The translations under genes were made by a program, and so were the position numbers. This document shows, in pieces, positions 43,676 through 54,135 of a stretch of DNA of 64,000 nt. Source of the stretch: Achatina immaculata (lineage: Eukaryota; Mollusca; Gastropoda; Stylommatophora; Achatinidae); assembly GCA_009760885.1 (NCBI GenBank), contig CM019713.1, positions 10,677,274 through 10,741,273 of the forward strand. The letters run 5' to 3'. Within the stretch, counting starts at the first letter, position 1. Each line of letters begins with the position of its first letter. The notes below the pieces were generated by a model. The model saw only the letters and a program-made list of their open reading frames with translations. It was not told where the DNA came from and searched no databases.

Positions 43676-43811
43676 TATATATACTATTATACATTAATAT
43701 TTTTATTACATTATATTTACAGACATTCATATATTCTCTACATCATAAATATATAAATAAATATTAAAAAATTATGAATAAAAATTATATATAATATAAT
43801 ATTATATATAC

Positions 43812-44112
43812 AGAGATGAGGCTGATGAGTGAATAACAACCTGTCTCATGGGTGATCAAGAAAAGGAGATGGACATATATTGGTCACGTGATGAGAAGAA
43901 ACAGTCAGAGAATCCCAAAACATGCTATCAAGTGAAACACAACAGGCAGAAGAAAAAGAGGTCGACCATGTGAAACTCTAAAGAGGACAATGTTAAGAGA
44001 AGCCAAATTAGTCACCTTGATGAGGCTGAAAAGCTTGCAGAAAACAGGAAAACCTGGCGACCTACCATGCGAGTCCTATGTGACACTTAACAGCACGAGA
44101 AGGATGTAAGAC
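43812..44112 (+). mobile_element. F1 LINE 3' end
   Basis: Starts cagagatgaggctgatgagtgaa and carries the family segment acctgtctcatgggtgatcaagaaaaggagatgg and a MRRNSQRIPKHAIK-like frame. It ends gcacgagaaggatgtaagacg, 56 bp before exon 4. 43676-43811 is an AT-rich stretch. Confidence 0.78.
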
Positions 44113-44170
44113 GTGAGATTATATATAGAACATCTAGTCAGCAACAGTCTTGCACTCACATATTCTGTAC

Positions 44171-44245
44171 CTTTTGCAATGTTTGGAACCTCTGAACAGC
44201 ATCTTGAAACTGGCTAGTTAACAAGTCCAGTTGAATCTTGTTTTG
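44171..44245 (-). CDS. Syntaxin exon 4
   Basis: 75 nt, phase 0 to phase 0 (TAATCAG|CAA and CAAAAG|GTACAG). It encodes QNKIQLDLLTSQFQDAVQRF, then QTLQK. This matches the KIQKDRLVAEFTTSLTNFQK part of the Habc third helix in syntaxin 7. The acceptor lies just after a 15-T run on the coding strand. Confidence 0.93.
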
Positions 44246-44374
44246 CTGATTATTATAAATGAGGACCAAAAAAAAAAAAAAAGAAGAGAGTATAATGTAA
44301 AATGAATATATTTTGAAAACAAACAAAAAAATTTTAATTTTTTTTTTAATGATGTGAAACATATTACTTAGTCA

Positions 44375-44560
44375 AACAAACCATCCTCTAGGCACATCAG
44401 ACAAGTAATCCATAAGTGCTCCGATCCCATCCTAAACAAACCATCCTCTCTGCACATCAGACAAGTAATCCATAAGTGCTCCGATCCCATCCTAAACAAA
44501 CCATCCTCTCTGCACATCAGACAAGTAACCCGTAAGTGCTCCCACCCCTTCCTCAATACC
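44375..44560. repeat. 60-bp tandem repeat (3 units)
   Basis: Three units of caaaccatcctctctgcacatcagacaagtaatccataagtgctccgatcccatcctaaa. Confidence 0.95.
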
Positions 44561-44639
44561 TCCCCCAGCATGCAGTGACTGACGACACCAGTTCTGTACT
44601 GGTTATTTATCACTTGTCTTTGGCCCTCCCCACCCCCCA

Positions 44640-44985
44640 CCCCCCCACATAGCACTATTGTCTGGCCTCACTCCATTTGACATGGTGCTCAAGCAATCTA
44701 TTCATAGTCTCAGAGTCACAGACATCCCTCGGAATCCTCGATGCAACCAGCCCCCCCTACAAGCATTCAAGAATATCAGCCCGGCCCCCTGGTTGTCCGT
44801 TTTCCACAGCAGTCATACCAGCAAGCCTGTCCACTCTTTTGTTACCTAATGCTCCCAAGCGTCCTGGCACAAATATGAAAAAGATTTTAGTCAGCCTTGA
44901 CCTTCTCAGAGACTCCAACCACTGCTTTCAAACCCATCCCAACTCGATCCTCCTGAACATAATCATGAATCACTGTTGACTCTTA
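44640..44985 (-). mobile_element. LINE RNase H remnant
   Basis: The minus strand reads HICARTLGS, then KRVDRLAGMTAVENGQPGGR (compare RADRLAG after the GHxGVxGN block of LINE RNase H domains). The orientation and decay suggest an old fragment. 44986-45589 is AT-rich with nothing recognised. Confidence 0.6.
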
Positions 44986-45589
44986 TTCCACTAAATAACA
45001 CCTTTGATATAGCAACCCTATTCGTATTTTTTTTTTTTTAAAAAGGAAACATTGCTACCATATTTTGCCACAAACTGATGCAATCTCTATTTCTAGCAAA
45101 CTGCAGCAGTTTTAAAATTATAAATTCCAAACTAAGGAAGAAAAGAAAAAAAAAACGTATCATTATATTTATTTTATTTCTAAATTTTAAAAAGCCATTT
45201 AAATGTGTCACAGCAGGGTAAGTGTTATAAGAAATCCAGTCTAAGATCTTCATATTTCAGTCCACAAGCTACTCTAAATCTTGAAAAACCTTTGATAATT
45301 CTTATGTTATAACATTATAGGAAGCACACAAGATTATCATGTAAGTCACATTATTTGTATTATCCATACACTATCATTTTATTTCACATGTGTAACGTTA
45401 TTTTCTTGCTCGTTATCAGACCGAAAAATTCTCAGTTAAAGTTTCAATTCATGAAAACATTCTAGTTCCCAAGAATAATTTTGCTCATAGAACTAAATAA
45501 TTATTTACTGTGTCAGTTAATTCTGGCCACTTTTAAGAAGGGAATTTTGTTGCTATAAGTACTCTTGATTTATTTCGTGTGACGTGTCC

Positions 45590-45960
45590 TTTCTAGAATG
45601 TTGTACATCTCACAGGCTCCCTGCATGCATTACGGTCTTGCACACGTTGACCGCCATCATGCAGTGACACTTTCTGACTTTTCATGATGTCCTGAGTCCA
45701 TCTGCGGCCAGGTCGTCCCTTTTCTCTTTTTTGCCGGGCACTCTGCCTTCTGCTATCAACCTCTCCAATCTATTGTGTCTCTTGATGTGGCCAAAGTATC
45801 TCAGCTTTCTAATTTTTATGGTGTTAACGAACCAGTTTTCTGTGACACCTAATCCCATATCTCTTTATTTGATTTTTGTTCTATCTATGATATTCTAAGT
45901 GTCCCTCTGTAACATTTCATTTCAAACGCTGTTATTCTCTTTTCCAGTGATTTGTTAAGT
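45590..45960 (-). mobile_element. Old LINE remnant
   Basis: The reverse-strand layout of the C-terminal LINE region is visible as tcaggtcgtcc-type text: cctgagtccatctgcggccaggtcgtcccttttctctttt, then ttgatgtggccaaagtatctcagc, typical of reversed K-R-x-R-G-R-P and R-W-x-G-H regions. Very diverged; family not assigned. Confidence 0.5.
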
Positions 45961-46257
45961 GTAAGTACTCTTGATATAAAGGGTTATTTAACAAAAATCA
46001 AACACACTGCATATGAAGTGTCACAGCAATGAAAAGTGTTAAATTAAGAGATTTGGTGCTCATTCTGGTCTGATATTTTCTTCTTTACCATTCTGGACTT
46101 TGGAACAGGGCTGCTGGACTTAATTAAAGTTGTTTGTCAATTATCTTCGATTGGCAAAAAAAAAAAAAAAAAAAACCAGTGTGTATGTCTGGTGAGTTAA
46201 TTGAAATAATTTGCTGTGGCCCCAAATCTTATGAATGACCTATAGCTTGAAAAAAAG

Positions 46258-46425
46258 GTGAATACACATATCAGAAACAACATCAAACATCCAGAAATAA
46301 AGAGTCAAATATTTAGAAACAGTGCCAAATATCCCGAAACAAAGCGTCAAATATCCAGAAACAAAGCATCAGATATCCAGAAGCAGCGTCAAACATCCAG
46401 CAAGCCTCAAATATCCGGAAAAAAA
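46258..46425. repeat. 21-bp tandem repeat beside syntaxin exon 3
   Basis: About eight imperfect units of aaatatccagaaacaaagcgtc, ending 43 bp from the exon 3 donor. Confidence 0.88.
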
Positions 46426-46467
46426 ACAATTGACGTGTTTTTCAAAATAAATTTTTTTTTTCTTTAC

Positions 46468-46552
46468 CTTATTTGTTCCCTTTCCTGCCACTGACCGAAG
46501 CAGTCGTGTTGTGGTTTGCACAACTGCATTTGTATTTTGGGATGTTTCGTGG
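46468..46552 (-). CDS. Syntaxin exon 3
   Basis: 85 nt, enters with one base completing an Ile codon, leaves in phase 0 (AATAAG|GTAAAG). It reads HETSQNTNAVVQTTTRLLRS, then VAGKGTNK. This is the second Habc helix; QNTN...TTTRLLRS corresponds to QYTNQLAKETDKYIKE of syntaxin 7. Confidence 0.94.
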
Positions 46553-46662
46553 CTGCAAAGATAAAAAAAAAACACACTCAACTCAAGCTGGGCATAAAAT
46601 GTATATTAAATTTCTGTAGCTTATTCACAGACAGTAGCTCTCAAAGATGTGCTTGTATCATA

Positions 46663-46738
46663 CAGTAAAATCTCATTATAACAGACTTCAAGGGAACTGG
46701 TAAACTAGTCTGTTATATCCAAAGTCCACTATATCCAG

Positions 46739-46783
<45 letters not shown>

Positions 46784-46863
46784 TGTAGTTGGGACCCGCG
46801 GACCTGGTCTGTTATTACCAAGGCTCCGTTATAAACAGAGTCCATCATAACAGGATTTTACTG
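46663..46863. mobile_element. pogo/Tigger-like MITE
   Basis: 201 bp between TA dinucleotides. The ends are cagtaaaatctcattataacag and, inward from the right, cagtaaaatcctgttatgatgg, close to the CAGTAAAACCTCGTTATAACG ends of pogo/Tigger elements. The centre is a (TA)n tract of about 42 bp (46742-46782). No coding capacity. Confidence 0.85.
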
Positions 46864-47371
46864 TAGCAGAGAATGAGAGATCTGAAGACCGATAATGCAA
46901 GCATACAGAGGAAGGACATTACAACATGTGCACTGTTCGTTGTCACTGTGACTAATTTAAGATAATTTTAAAAAATAAAAAAAATTCTTGAGTCTGCTTG
47001 AGAGAAGTGGCTCAGCAAAGTAAAGCTCCACTGGTTTTTCCAAACAGCTAACATCTGCTTGCTTCAGAACTGTGCTTTAAAATGAAAAGAGCTGTTTATA
47101 GCTTTCTCAATTCTCAAATCACAATTGCTACATCTTTAACCAAAACACTTCTAAACAACTGACATATATTTAAGTAAGTGCCTCGTTGTAGCAGCATGAC
47201 CTGAGCATCCTTATGATCCCAAGAGCTATGCCAGAGGAGGGAACTAGTGCCCTTGGCAGGTTCAATCAAGCTAGACAGGTCTGTGGGGGAGGGGTAGATT
47301 AATCTTACACATTGGTTACCCAGGTTAGAGAGTTGGGTGCGAGGCCAAAACCTCACCCTGGGACCTATATA

Positions 47372-47526
47372 CAGGGTGTTCCATAAGTAACTGTGCACTA
47401 ACCCAGTATCGATTCTGGTATTGTAGTGATATGTCTGCGGTATCTAGCCACAGCTGTAGTCATTAAGATATCACTATGATACCAGAATCGATACTGAGTT
47501 AGTGTAGTTATTTTCCTAACACACTG
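47372..47526. mobile_element. Palindromic MITE (long inverted repeats)
   Basis: Two ~63-bp arms (47372-47434 and 47464-47526) with a ~29-bp loop. The inner 40 bp are nearly perfect (cactaacccagtatcgattctgg versus its reverse complement at 47478-47500). The outer part starts cagggtgttccataagtaactg, similar to mariner-type ends. RNA from either strand would fold into a long hairpin. 46864-47371 shows nothing recognised. Confidence 0.85.
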
Positions 47527-47537
47527 CATGTATGTAT

Positions 47538-47640
47538 ATATTGGATGCATTAGCAGCAGGGCATCTTGCTTACAACCGAGAGGCCCAAAGGAGAGCTGTT
47601 AGGGAAGCAAAGTTCCGCAAGGGACATGCAAATATATGAT
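47538..47640 (+). mobile_element. F4 LINE 3'-end fragment
   Basis: gatgcattagcagcagggcatcttgcttacaaccgagaggcccaaaggagagctgttagggaagcaaagttccgcaagggacatgc matches the end of the F4 copy at 21078-21165. Confidence 0.8.
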
Positions 47641-48045
47641 GATTATTCAATTCAAATGTAATATCCACCCTCATTTATGCATGCGAAAGCTGAAAACCAA
47701 CTAAAGAAATAGACAAGAAATTAGACTTTTTCTTTTGAAAACAAATGCCTGAGGAAAATACTTGGTATAATGTGAAACGAATTCAAGAACAACTCAGAGA
47801 TAAGGCAGATGAGTGAACAACAACCTGTCTCATGGGTGATCAGGAAAAGATTGACATATACCGGTTATTTAATGAGAAGAAACAATCAGAGAATCCCAAA
47901 ACAAGCTATAAAATGGAACACAACAGGCCAAAGAAAAAGAAATCCCTTGATGAGGTTGAAGAGCTTGCTGAAAACAGAAAAACTTAGCAAACTATCAAGT
48001 GAGCCCCATGTGATGTTTAACGGCTTGGGAATCATGTAAGAAGAG
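47641..48045 (+). mobile_element. F1 LINE 3'-end fragment
   Basis: The plus strand reads EQQPVSWVIRKRLTYTGYLM, then RRNNQRIPKQAIKWNTTGQR, with the upstream linker (tttatgcatgcgaaagctg). It ends gtaagaagagata. Placed directly after an F4 tail, so the two may have inserted in succession. Confidence 0.8.
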
Positions 48046-48622
48046 ATATATATAACAATGTTATACCAGCAGTTCCAAGTTGTGGCCTTGTAAGCAGACA
48101 GTTGTGATACTATAAAGCTGCGCGGCTGGGACAAGAGTCAAACATTTCCCAGTCTGTGACAAAGTTGGCTGACAATTCTTACGTCTGCTCTGAGAAGTAA
48201 AGAAAGTCACTGTTGCTTACTTCCCCTGCAATACAATGCCTGTGTAACAAGATCTTCATCCTGGCATTTGTTGCCTGCGCTTCTTGTTCACAGTTCCCAG
48301 AACAAGATACTACTTCTTCAGAGGCAAACACAAAATAAATAAATGCCAAAAAAAGCAAAAAAAACGGAGCACTATATTAAGAACTTCCAATTTTTTTTTG
48401 TTGGGGGGGGAATTATCCAGCATAAAAAGAGGCATGAAGAAGACATTTTGGTGAAATACTGCTTTTTTTTTTTTTTAAAGCCTTTGCTTTTCCTTTCTCA
48501 TCTGAACTTCTTGTAAAACTGCAGCACATGTTATCTTTCTGATAAAAACAAATCTGCAACTCTCCTAATATTCTGCCTTTCAGTCTTTACTTTAGTTTCC
48601 TATAGCAGTCTTTCAGACTTAC

Positions 48623-48692
48623 ATCTTGTCTCTCAGAGTAGTGCTATCTTTCTCAGTTCCAATACTTTTCAAGCTTCTCTCCAGTGAACTGG
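48623..48692 (-). CDS. Syntaxin exon 2
   Basis: 70 nt, acceptor TTTCTTTCAG|CC, donor AAGAT|GTAAGT, phase 1 in and phase 2 out. It reads SSLERSLKSIGTEKDSTTLR, then DK; the first Ala and last Ile codons are split with the neighbours. It covers the end of the first Habc helix and the following loop (compare RTLNQLGTPQDSPELRQQL). 48046-48622 is intron with A/T runs only. Confidence 0.93.
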
Positions 48693-49064
48693 CTGAAAGA
48701 AAGAAAGAAAGGTTGGATTCATTTAAATGTTTTTTTTTCTTTCAAGCAATAAACAATTCATTGATATGAACTGTTCGTATAAAGATCAATTAAAAAAAAA
48801 AAAAAATCATCCATTCATTCGAGTTGCCTGTCCATTATTGAACGCTGCTCTGTGGAAAGCCAGTCTGAAGATGTTTCCTTGTGTAGCTAGGATGCTTACT
48901 TCCAGGGGCGTGGTACTCTGAACTATTTGTACTGGCAATCATGGATTTCGTGAATGATTACGCCGGGAAACAACAATCCCCGTGAAAAAGGAGTAAAAAT
49001 TCTTTGGACATGTCATCTTGAGAAGACACAGAACCTGATAATCATAGAAAAACTAAGGAGAAAG

Positions 49065-49830
49065 AAAGAAAGAAAGAAAGGAGGGAGGGAGGGAGGTTAA
49101 GCAGGATTTCTCCTTACAAAAATGGGTTCCTACTGGATTGATTGACTACATGTGGAGTACAGTTTATCTTAGAAATCTCTTCTTCTTGTTGCTGGTGTTA
49201 ACAATCACCTAGTTTTCTGTATTATACATCAAGAAAATACAACAAGACACCCAGGTTTCCAACTCCACAGAATAATACAAATACAACAACTCAACGTAAC
49301 TTGACCGTCTTTCAACCAACAAACCGGTCAACAATAAGGACTCCAACAAAACCCATCATCAGACTACACACATTTATTAATGGACAAGAAATGAAGGTGA
49401 CAACCGTGAAGATGTATACGTAGCCATCAGGCTAAACAAGAATTACATTTAGCGGTGCCCGGCATGAGAAGACTCTACGCCATATGGGCAAGAGAACATT
49501 ACAATGATCTATACACAAAGAATCATACTTACAATCTTACTAAAAACCTCAGCCCACACAGGGAAAATAAAAAAAAAGAAACTAACTCTCACAACAAGGC
49601 TCTCTCTACCACATTTCTAGAGACAATCACACAGCTCGACAAAAACACGTCCACACAGTTCCACGTTCAAACCAAGACTCTCCCTTAACGACGTGCTTTG
49701 CACACGGACACCTAACGACGTGCTTTGCACACTGACATGAGTTGTGGTCTACAAGAACACAACTACTAGCTATACACAAATACTCTCTGTACAGAATTGC
49801 TATTCTGTTACAGAGGGAGGGAGGTAGAGA
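49065..49830. other. Unidentified block flanked by (GGGA)n tracts
   Basis: Begins with aagaaagaaagaaagaaaggagggagggagggagg (49065-49095) and ends with agagggagggaggtagag (49815). The interior is rich in CAA/ACA on the plus strand, has a 24-bp near-exact doublet (aacgacgtgctttgcacacggacac, 49688-49735) and no recognised protein. It may be a retroposed or rearranged segment. 48700-49064 is also without recognised genes. Confidence 0.4.
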
Positions 49831-50382
49831 TCTCTTTATTAAAGTTTTTGCATCTGGACACACTAATTTTTGTCCATCTTCTATGTTGTCTTAGAATGTG
49901 CAACAATGTCATATTCTCTTAATTTTTTTTATCATAAGTTTTTTTCACCTATACGGTTCTTCTTCTGCACTCACAGTTGTTGGTCACATCAAATCCTGAT
50001 CCCTGCTGACAGGGCAAGACCCGCAGTCCTCTCCAGATCCTGATAGAAGCCCCAAAGTTTTTGTCCCACGCTCATGTCCTAGGGCCATGTCACATGCCTC
50101 AAGTCTACATAGTCTGGGCACTCTTGAAGGACTCTGCTGCTGCATAAACACTTGTCTGTTGTGAGACATCTTGAGTCGATGTAGTTGGCTCTGCAGTCTG
50201 CACTGGCCTGTCTTTAGGTGAAAGAGGATGGTCTGACTCATATTTCCTATGGTGCATAAATCCTAGATTCTGGCTATCAGTCACCATGAGGCACAATGTT
50301 TTTTTCTAGCTACTGTATTTCTTTGTTTTTAACTTCTGATTCAACAAAAACAAAAATAACTTATAACGATTAACACTAATAC

Positions 50383-50512
50383 CTCCGCTGCTGATTTGGT
50401 AAATGTTGCTCCTGATCTGCTCTGTGAGGCCAGTAATGGATGTCCTATCATTATCCCTATACTCTCTGTAATTTGGATCATCATGATATTCTCGTACTCT
50501 CCCATAGCTCAT
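50383..50512 (-). CDS. Syntaxin exon 1 with start codon
   Basis: The coding part starts at ATG 50512-50510. An in-frame ATG directly before it (50515-50513) is the only other candidate; MSYG matches the known MSY start of syntaxin 7. It reads MSYGRVREYHDDPNYREYRD, then NDRTSITGLTEQIRSNIYQI and SSG, leaving in phase 1 (GCGGAG|GTATTA). The exon probably begins at 50530 after a TTTTCTGGCAG acceptor, implying a non-coding first exon upstream. Confidence 0.93.
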
Positions 50513-50739
50513 CATTTGACTGAGGGTTTTCTGCCAGAAAAAATTGGCAACTATTAAAAAACATTTTCTTTTTTTACAAAAAATGAATTAAAATTCGAAA
50601 GTGACTTAAATTGTCTTTAGTAAACCAGATCTGGTCATGGCCCTGTCTTAGCTCCTTACATTGTGTAATCTGTGCCTGATATCTCTGTAATTGATTGATG
50701 GGAATGTATTTGTATGCATGTATGTACATGTGTCATAAA

Positions 50740-51450
50740 CATAAAGTCGCCAAAGAAAGTGAACAGAAAGGCCTTACTTTAAACATCAAAAAGACAGAGA
50801 CTATGGTTATATCTAAGAAACAGAATCCACCAAAATGCAGCATAAAATTAAATGGAACTATTCTAAAGCAGGTGCTGAAATTCAAATACTTTGGAGCAGT
50901 AACAACTTCAGATGAGAAATGCAGGACAGAAATTAGGAACAGAACAGGCCAAGCAAAGACTGCACTTCAGAGAATGGGAAACATATTAGCCTTATCAATG
51001 AATGTTAGAAAACGAGTCCTAAAATGCTCAATTGAACCTATCTTATTATATGGAAGTGAATCATGGACAATAGGCAGGTCTGCACAAAAGTCATTGGAAA
51101 CAGCAGAAATGTGGTTTATTAGAAGAATGTTGCAAATCCCCTGGACAGCAAAAATAACTAATGAAGAATGTATGAGAAGAGCTGGAGAAACAAAAAATCT
51201 TGTTAAAAAAAAAATAAATAAGAGAGAAACAATGTACTTTCAAAGGACATGCAATGAGAAGAGGAGGCATTGAAAATATTATAACAACAGGAAAAATAGA
51301 GGGAAGAAGATCCAGGGAAAGACAGAGAAAGACAATCTGATGGGATTGTGTGAGAGGAGATCATCAACTGAGCTGATGGCCTGCATGAAGAATCGTGTAC
51401 TCTGGAGAACCATAATAGCCAACGCCAGTCGGCACGGCACCTGATGATGA
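50740..51450 (+). mobile_element. LINE fragment, family F3 (best-preserved copy)
   Basis: The plus strand is open for over 170 codons: GLTLNIKKTETMVISKK, FKYFGAVTTSDEKCRTEIRN, RTGQAKTALQRM, EPILLYGSESWTIGRS, AEMWFIRRMLQIPWTAKITN and EECMRRAGE. This is the RT thumb to C-terminal region of a non-LTR element, ending ggcacctgatgatgatgatg. It lacks the fingers/palm catalytic part (5'-truncated). It is the least damaged LINE segment in the window, so this family was active relatively recently. Confidence 0.88.
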
Positions 51451-51589
51451 TGATGTACATGTGTATAGAAACATAGTATATGGAATTCTGAGCTTTTTTT
51501 TGTACCTTATGATTTCATGACATATTACACCAGTGTGTAGAAATACATATGTATACACATACACATCTCTCTCTGAACCTTATATGCCC

Positions 51590-52180
51590 TAGGAACATGG
51601 GGCTTCTGCAAGGGTTTTCCACAAATGCCTGTCCTTTGCCTTTTTTTCTACTCTTGCCCAAGTGAGCCTTCTATTGCTCAACATCTTCTCTGTTGTTATT
51701 TTCCATGTATCCTTTGTTCTACCTTTACTTCTGTTCCCCTGTGGTGTCCATCTTAGTGCTATTTCTGGTAGTGAGTTGTCAGTCATCTTGAGCACATGTC
51801 CCAACCATCCCCAGCGTCTTTCCTCAATAATTGCTGTCAGTGGCTTCATCTGCATTTCTGCTACCAAATGTTATTTCTTACAGTAAAGGTAACCATGTCA
51901 TGCCTTAGTGGCACATGTGGATACTGTGTTCGTGCCCATATTTTCCTTGACCTGTCAGCAAACTAGAGGGTGATATGGTCAGTATCACGCCTGCCCGCCT
52001 TTCCTTCCCCAACTCCAGAAGAAGTCGGGTACCCTTTTCTACAGCTAGGTGACTGGGGTGCCTCCGGCTGGAATCGATCCCCCGACCTTCGCCATGAGAG
52101 ACCAGTGCACTAACCACTTCACCACTCTGACACCCACTTTTTACAGTATTTGGCCAAAATACATATAGCCATAATAAATA
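51590..52180 (-). mobile_element. LINE C-terminus F2, split by a SINE
   Basis: 51590-51885 on the minus strand reads VAEMQMKPLTAIIEERRWGW, then LGHVLKMTDNSLPEIALRWT and PQGNRSKGRTKDTWK. The upstream continuation (reverse of ttttacagtatttggccaaaatac) lies at 52141-52180. The 255 bp between are a SINE A. Compare 6940-7000, where the same F2 sequence is uninterrupted. Confidence 0.82.
51886..52140 (-). mobile_element. SINE family A inserted in F2 LINE
   Basis: Full-length minus-strand copy: head GTGAAGTGGTTAGTGCACTGG, B-box region GGGATCGATTCC, and the shared body. It is flanked by an 8-bp direct repeat ttacagta (51878-51885 and 52141-52148), the target duplication. The A-box and body are better preserved than in the 20-kb copy. 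Confidence 0.9.
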
Positions 52181-52574
52181 CAAACACTTTGCATCTATCG
52201 ATAACAGAAAGAATGACAAGTGCGCAAAAAGAATAGCAGGCAGACATTCAGAGGCGATGCTACCAAGGGGGGAATATCCCCACACTTAAAACACTGGAAA
52301 TTCACCTGCTGGTGCCCCTTTAATTTGGGACGCTTTCTAACAGAGAATATGTTCTAAGCGCTACAATCTTATCACGACAATGAGAGAAAAGGGAGAGGGG
52401 GAAAACTCGCAACAATGCAACTAGTTTCTTTTGTGGCCAATTATCTCAGCACAAGTTATCATGTGAGCTGTGATGACGCACCAGTTGATGATGGACGTTA
52501 TAAACGAGTTTTTTAAGCAATTAAAACTTCAGCTGTAATATAAAGATAACAAACAAACAATGTACGCCTTCGTC

Positions 52575-52720
52575 AACTTACTTATTTCCAATAAAACAGT
52601 GCAAACCAATCTCCAGAACGTTACGATGATGAGTCTCTGACCAATATTCAGCTTGTCGTTTTTCGGACCAATTTCTGGAGCTAGTTTTATAAACTCATGT
52701 GATTCTGACGGCGTTACCGA
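52575..52720 (-). promoter_or_regulatory. Candidate syntaxin promoter and non-coding first exon
   Basis: Read on the minus strand: TCACATGA, then after 5 bases TATAAAA, three ATTGG (inverted CCAAT) motifs, then a consensus donor, AAATAA|GTAAGT, near 52580. CG dinucleotides are locally frequent compared with flanking DNA. TCACATGA is an E-box type bound by MITF/TFE factors, which control endolysosomal genes. The start site and exon are inferred; no transcript evidence is available here. 52181-52574 shows nothing recognised. Confidence 0.4.
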
Positions 52721-52956
52721 AACAAAACATTTCGCAATTTTATATATTTTATATATTTTATTTTGTGGGGATGGAGCCTGAGAATAAGAAAGATAACCGC
52801 AGATAAACTGGGTACAGCAGATAACAAATATAGTGTAAACATAAATTATATCCTTTGTGTGAACAGTGGAGTTTTAATCTTTATGTGCACTTTTAAATAA
52901 AATTGTATCTTGAGATACAGACAGGCAGGTACATACACATGCGCACAAGAGGTCCA

Positions 52957-52979
52957 ACAACAACAACAACAACAACAAA
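52957..52979. repeat. (CAA)n microsatellite
   Basis: Seven to eight CAA units (caacaacaacaacaacaacaac). Confidence 0.95.
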
Positions 52980-53639
52980 TGAAAAGCAAGACTGACCCTA
53001 TAGCTTTGGGATCAAGATTGGAAGAGGAGAGGAAAAAAGAGGTTTCAGTGCACGTTCTAACCTGTCAAGATAAGGCAAGGCTCCGCCTTTATTCAGCACC
53101 ATTTGGCATGTGCTCAAGTACAAGATGTTTATCCAGTGATCGCGCTAGGATTTTTTAAAACCGGTAAAGTTGTACCTGTCATGAAACCTTGAATGAAACA
53201 CTTTCTGAAATACTGGTTTTCGCGGTACAACATTTGGTACGTTATACTTTTTTAAAATATAAAATTAAAAATACTTTACAAACATCAGCAGAAACTAAAT
53301 GTTCATGTGAAGTTTTTTTTTTTTGTTGTTTTCTTAACTTATTATGGGTGTTTTTCTTTACAAAATGCTCACGTGCTACTGGCTTTTTCTCCGCCATACA
53401 GTTTGGGCATCATCAGTTTACTGGCCCGATTATCCCTCAACCTATTTCGCTGGTTGCTCATTACTGTGTTTTTGATAATACGAGTATAAACCAGTTACAG
53501 TAACCGACAACCTCCAAAAGTTTAGGTTTTCCTCTTTTTTAATCAGCAATTTACTGGTAATTACCAAGTATACCCATGCTTGGTCGGAAAATTCGCGTAG
53601 CAAGGGCAAGACCAAACAGCAAGTTAACATCAAGTTTCT

Positions 53640-54135
53640 TGAGAAGCTGAAGAGAGCTATGACAGCAACTTTTTAAAAATTATCGACAGAGGCCTACAGT
53701 GATGAGTGCTTGTCTCATGCATGCATTTTTGAATGGCACAATTTTAAGAAGGCAAGGAAAGCATGAAAGATGGCGACCGTTGGCTTGATTTTGCAGCATG
53801 ACAATGTATCAGCCCTTAGAGCCCTTTGTCCGCGAGGCAGTTTGTAGCAAGTCATATCATCACCATTTTTGAGCACCTACCATATTCACCAGACTTAGCT
53901 CCCTGTGACTTCTGCCTATTCCCAAAGATCAAGCTAGCGCTCAAAGGAACCCATTTTTTTCTTAGTAGAAGATGTGAAAGCAGAAACGATGGAGGCCCTC
54001 AACAACTTTTCAAAAATCAGATCTATATAATTGTTTTAAACACTGGCAGCCATCATGTGCATCTCTGTGCCAAATCAAAAGGAAGTTATTTTGAGATCGA
54101 ATTTGAGTTTCTCAATTTGCTCAGCAAAATGATAA
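53640..54135 (+). mobile_element. mariner-like transposase remnant (second family)
   Basis: The plus strand reads FEHLPYSPDLAPCDFCLFPK and IKLALKGTHFF. The P-Y-S-P-D-L-A-P-x-D-F block is the third catalytic region of mariner transposases. Further decayed text upstream (gcagcatgacaatgtatcagc) fits the HDNA block. No intact ends were found. It differs clearly from the mariner at 40.3 kb. 52980-53639 and 54136-54889 show no recognised features. Confidence 0.75.

Larger units (their letters stand above)
32012..50512 (-). other. Gene span: syntaxin-7/12-like endosomal Qa-SNARE (complete)
   Basis: Syntaxin 7 and syntaxin 12/13 are tail-anchored Qa-SNAREs that drive homotypic and heterotypic fusion of early, recycling and late endosomes and lysosomes. 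Nine coding exons splice with fully consistent phases into 272 residues from MSYGRV, close to the family length (about 260-275). Layout (numbered from the upstream Met of the MM pair): N-terminal Habc-type region about 30-140, linker, SNARE motif about 178-240, C-terminal anchor about 250-271. The zero-layer glutamine is Q211 in QAQGEVLD, which makes it a Qa-SNARE. Family hallmarks are RDREQRIHQLEADILDVNE, IFRDLGSML and TIDSNVE. Only three charged-polar residues follow the membrane helix (STK). Introns are loaded with minisatellites and transposons, but no coding exon is damaged. Whether it is STX7 or STX12 cannot be settled here; MSYG and the linker suit either. Confidence 0.95.

Noticed and set aside
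49455..49688. Small plus-strand gene in the 49.2-49.8 kb block
   Set aside because: Low-complexity Asn/Thr/His-rich translation without homology; the block looks like repeat-derived DNA.
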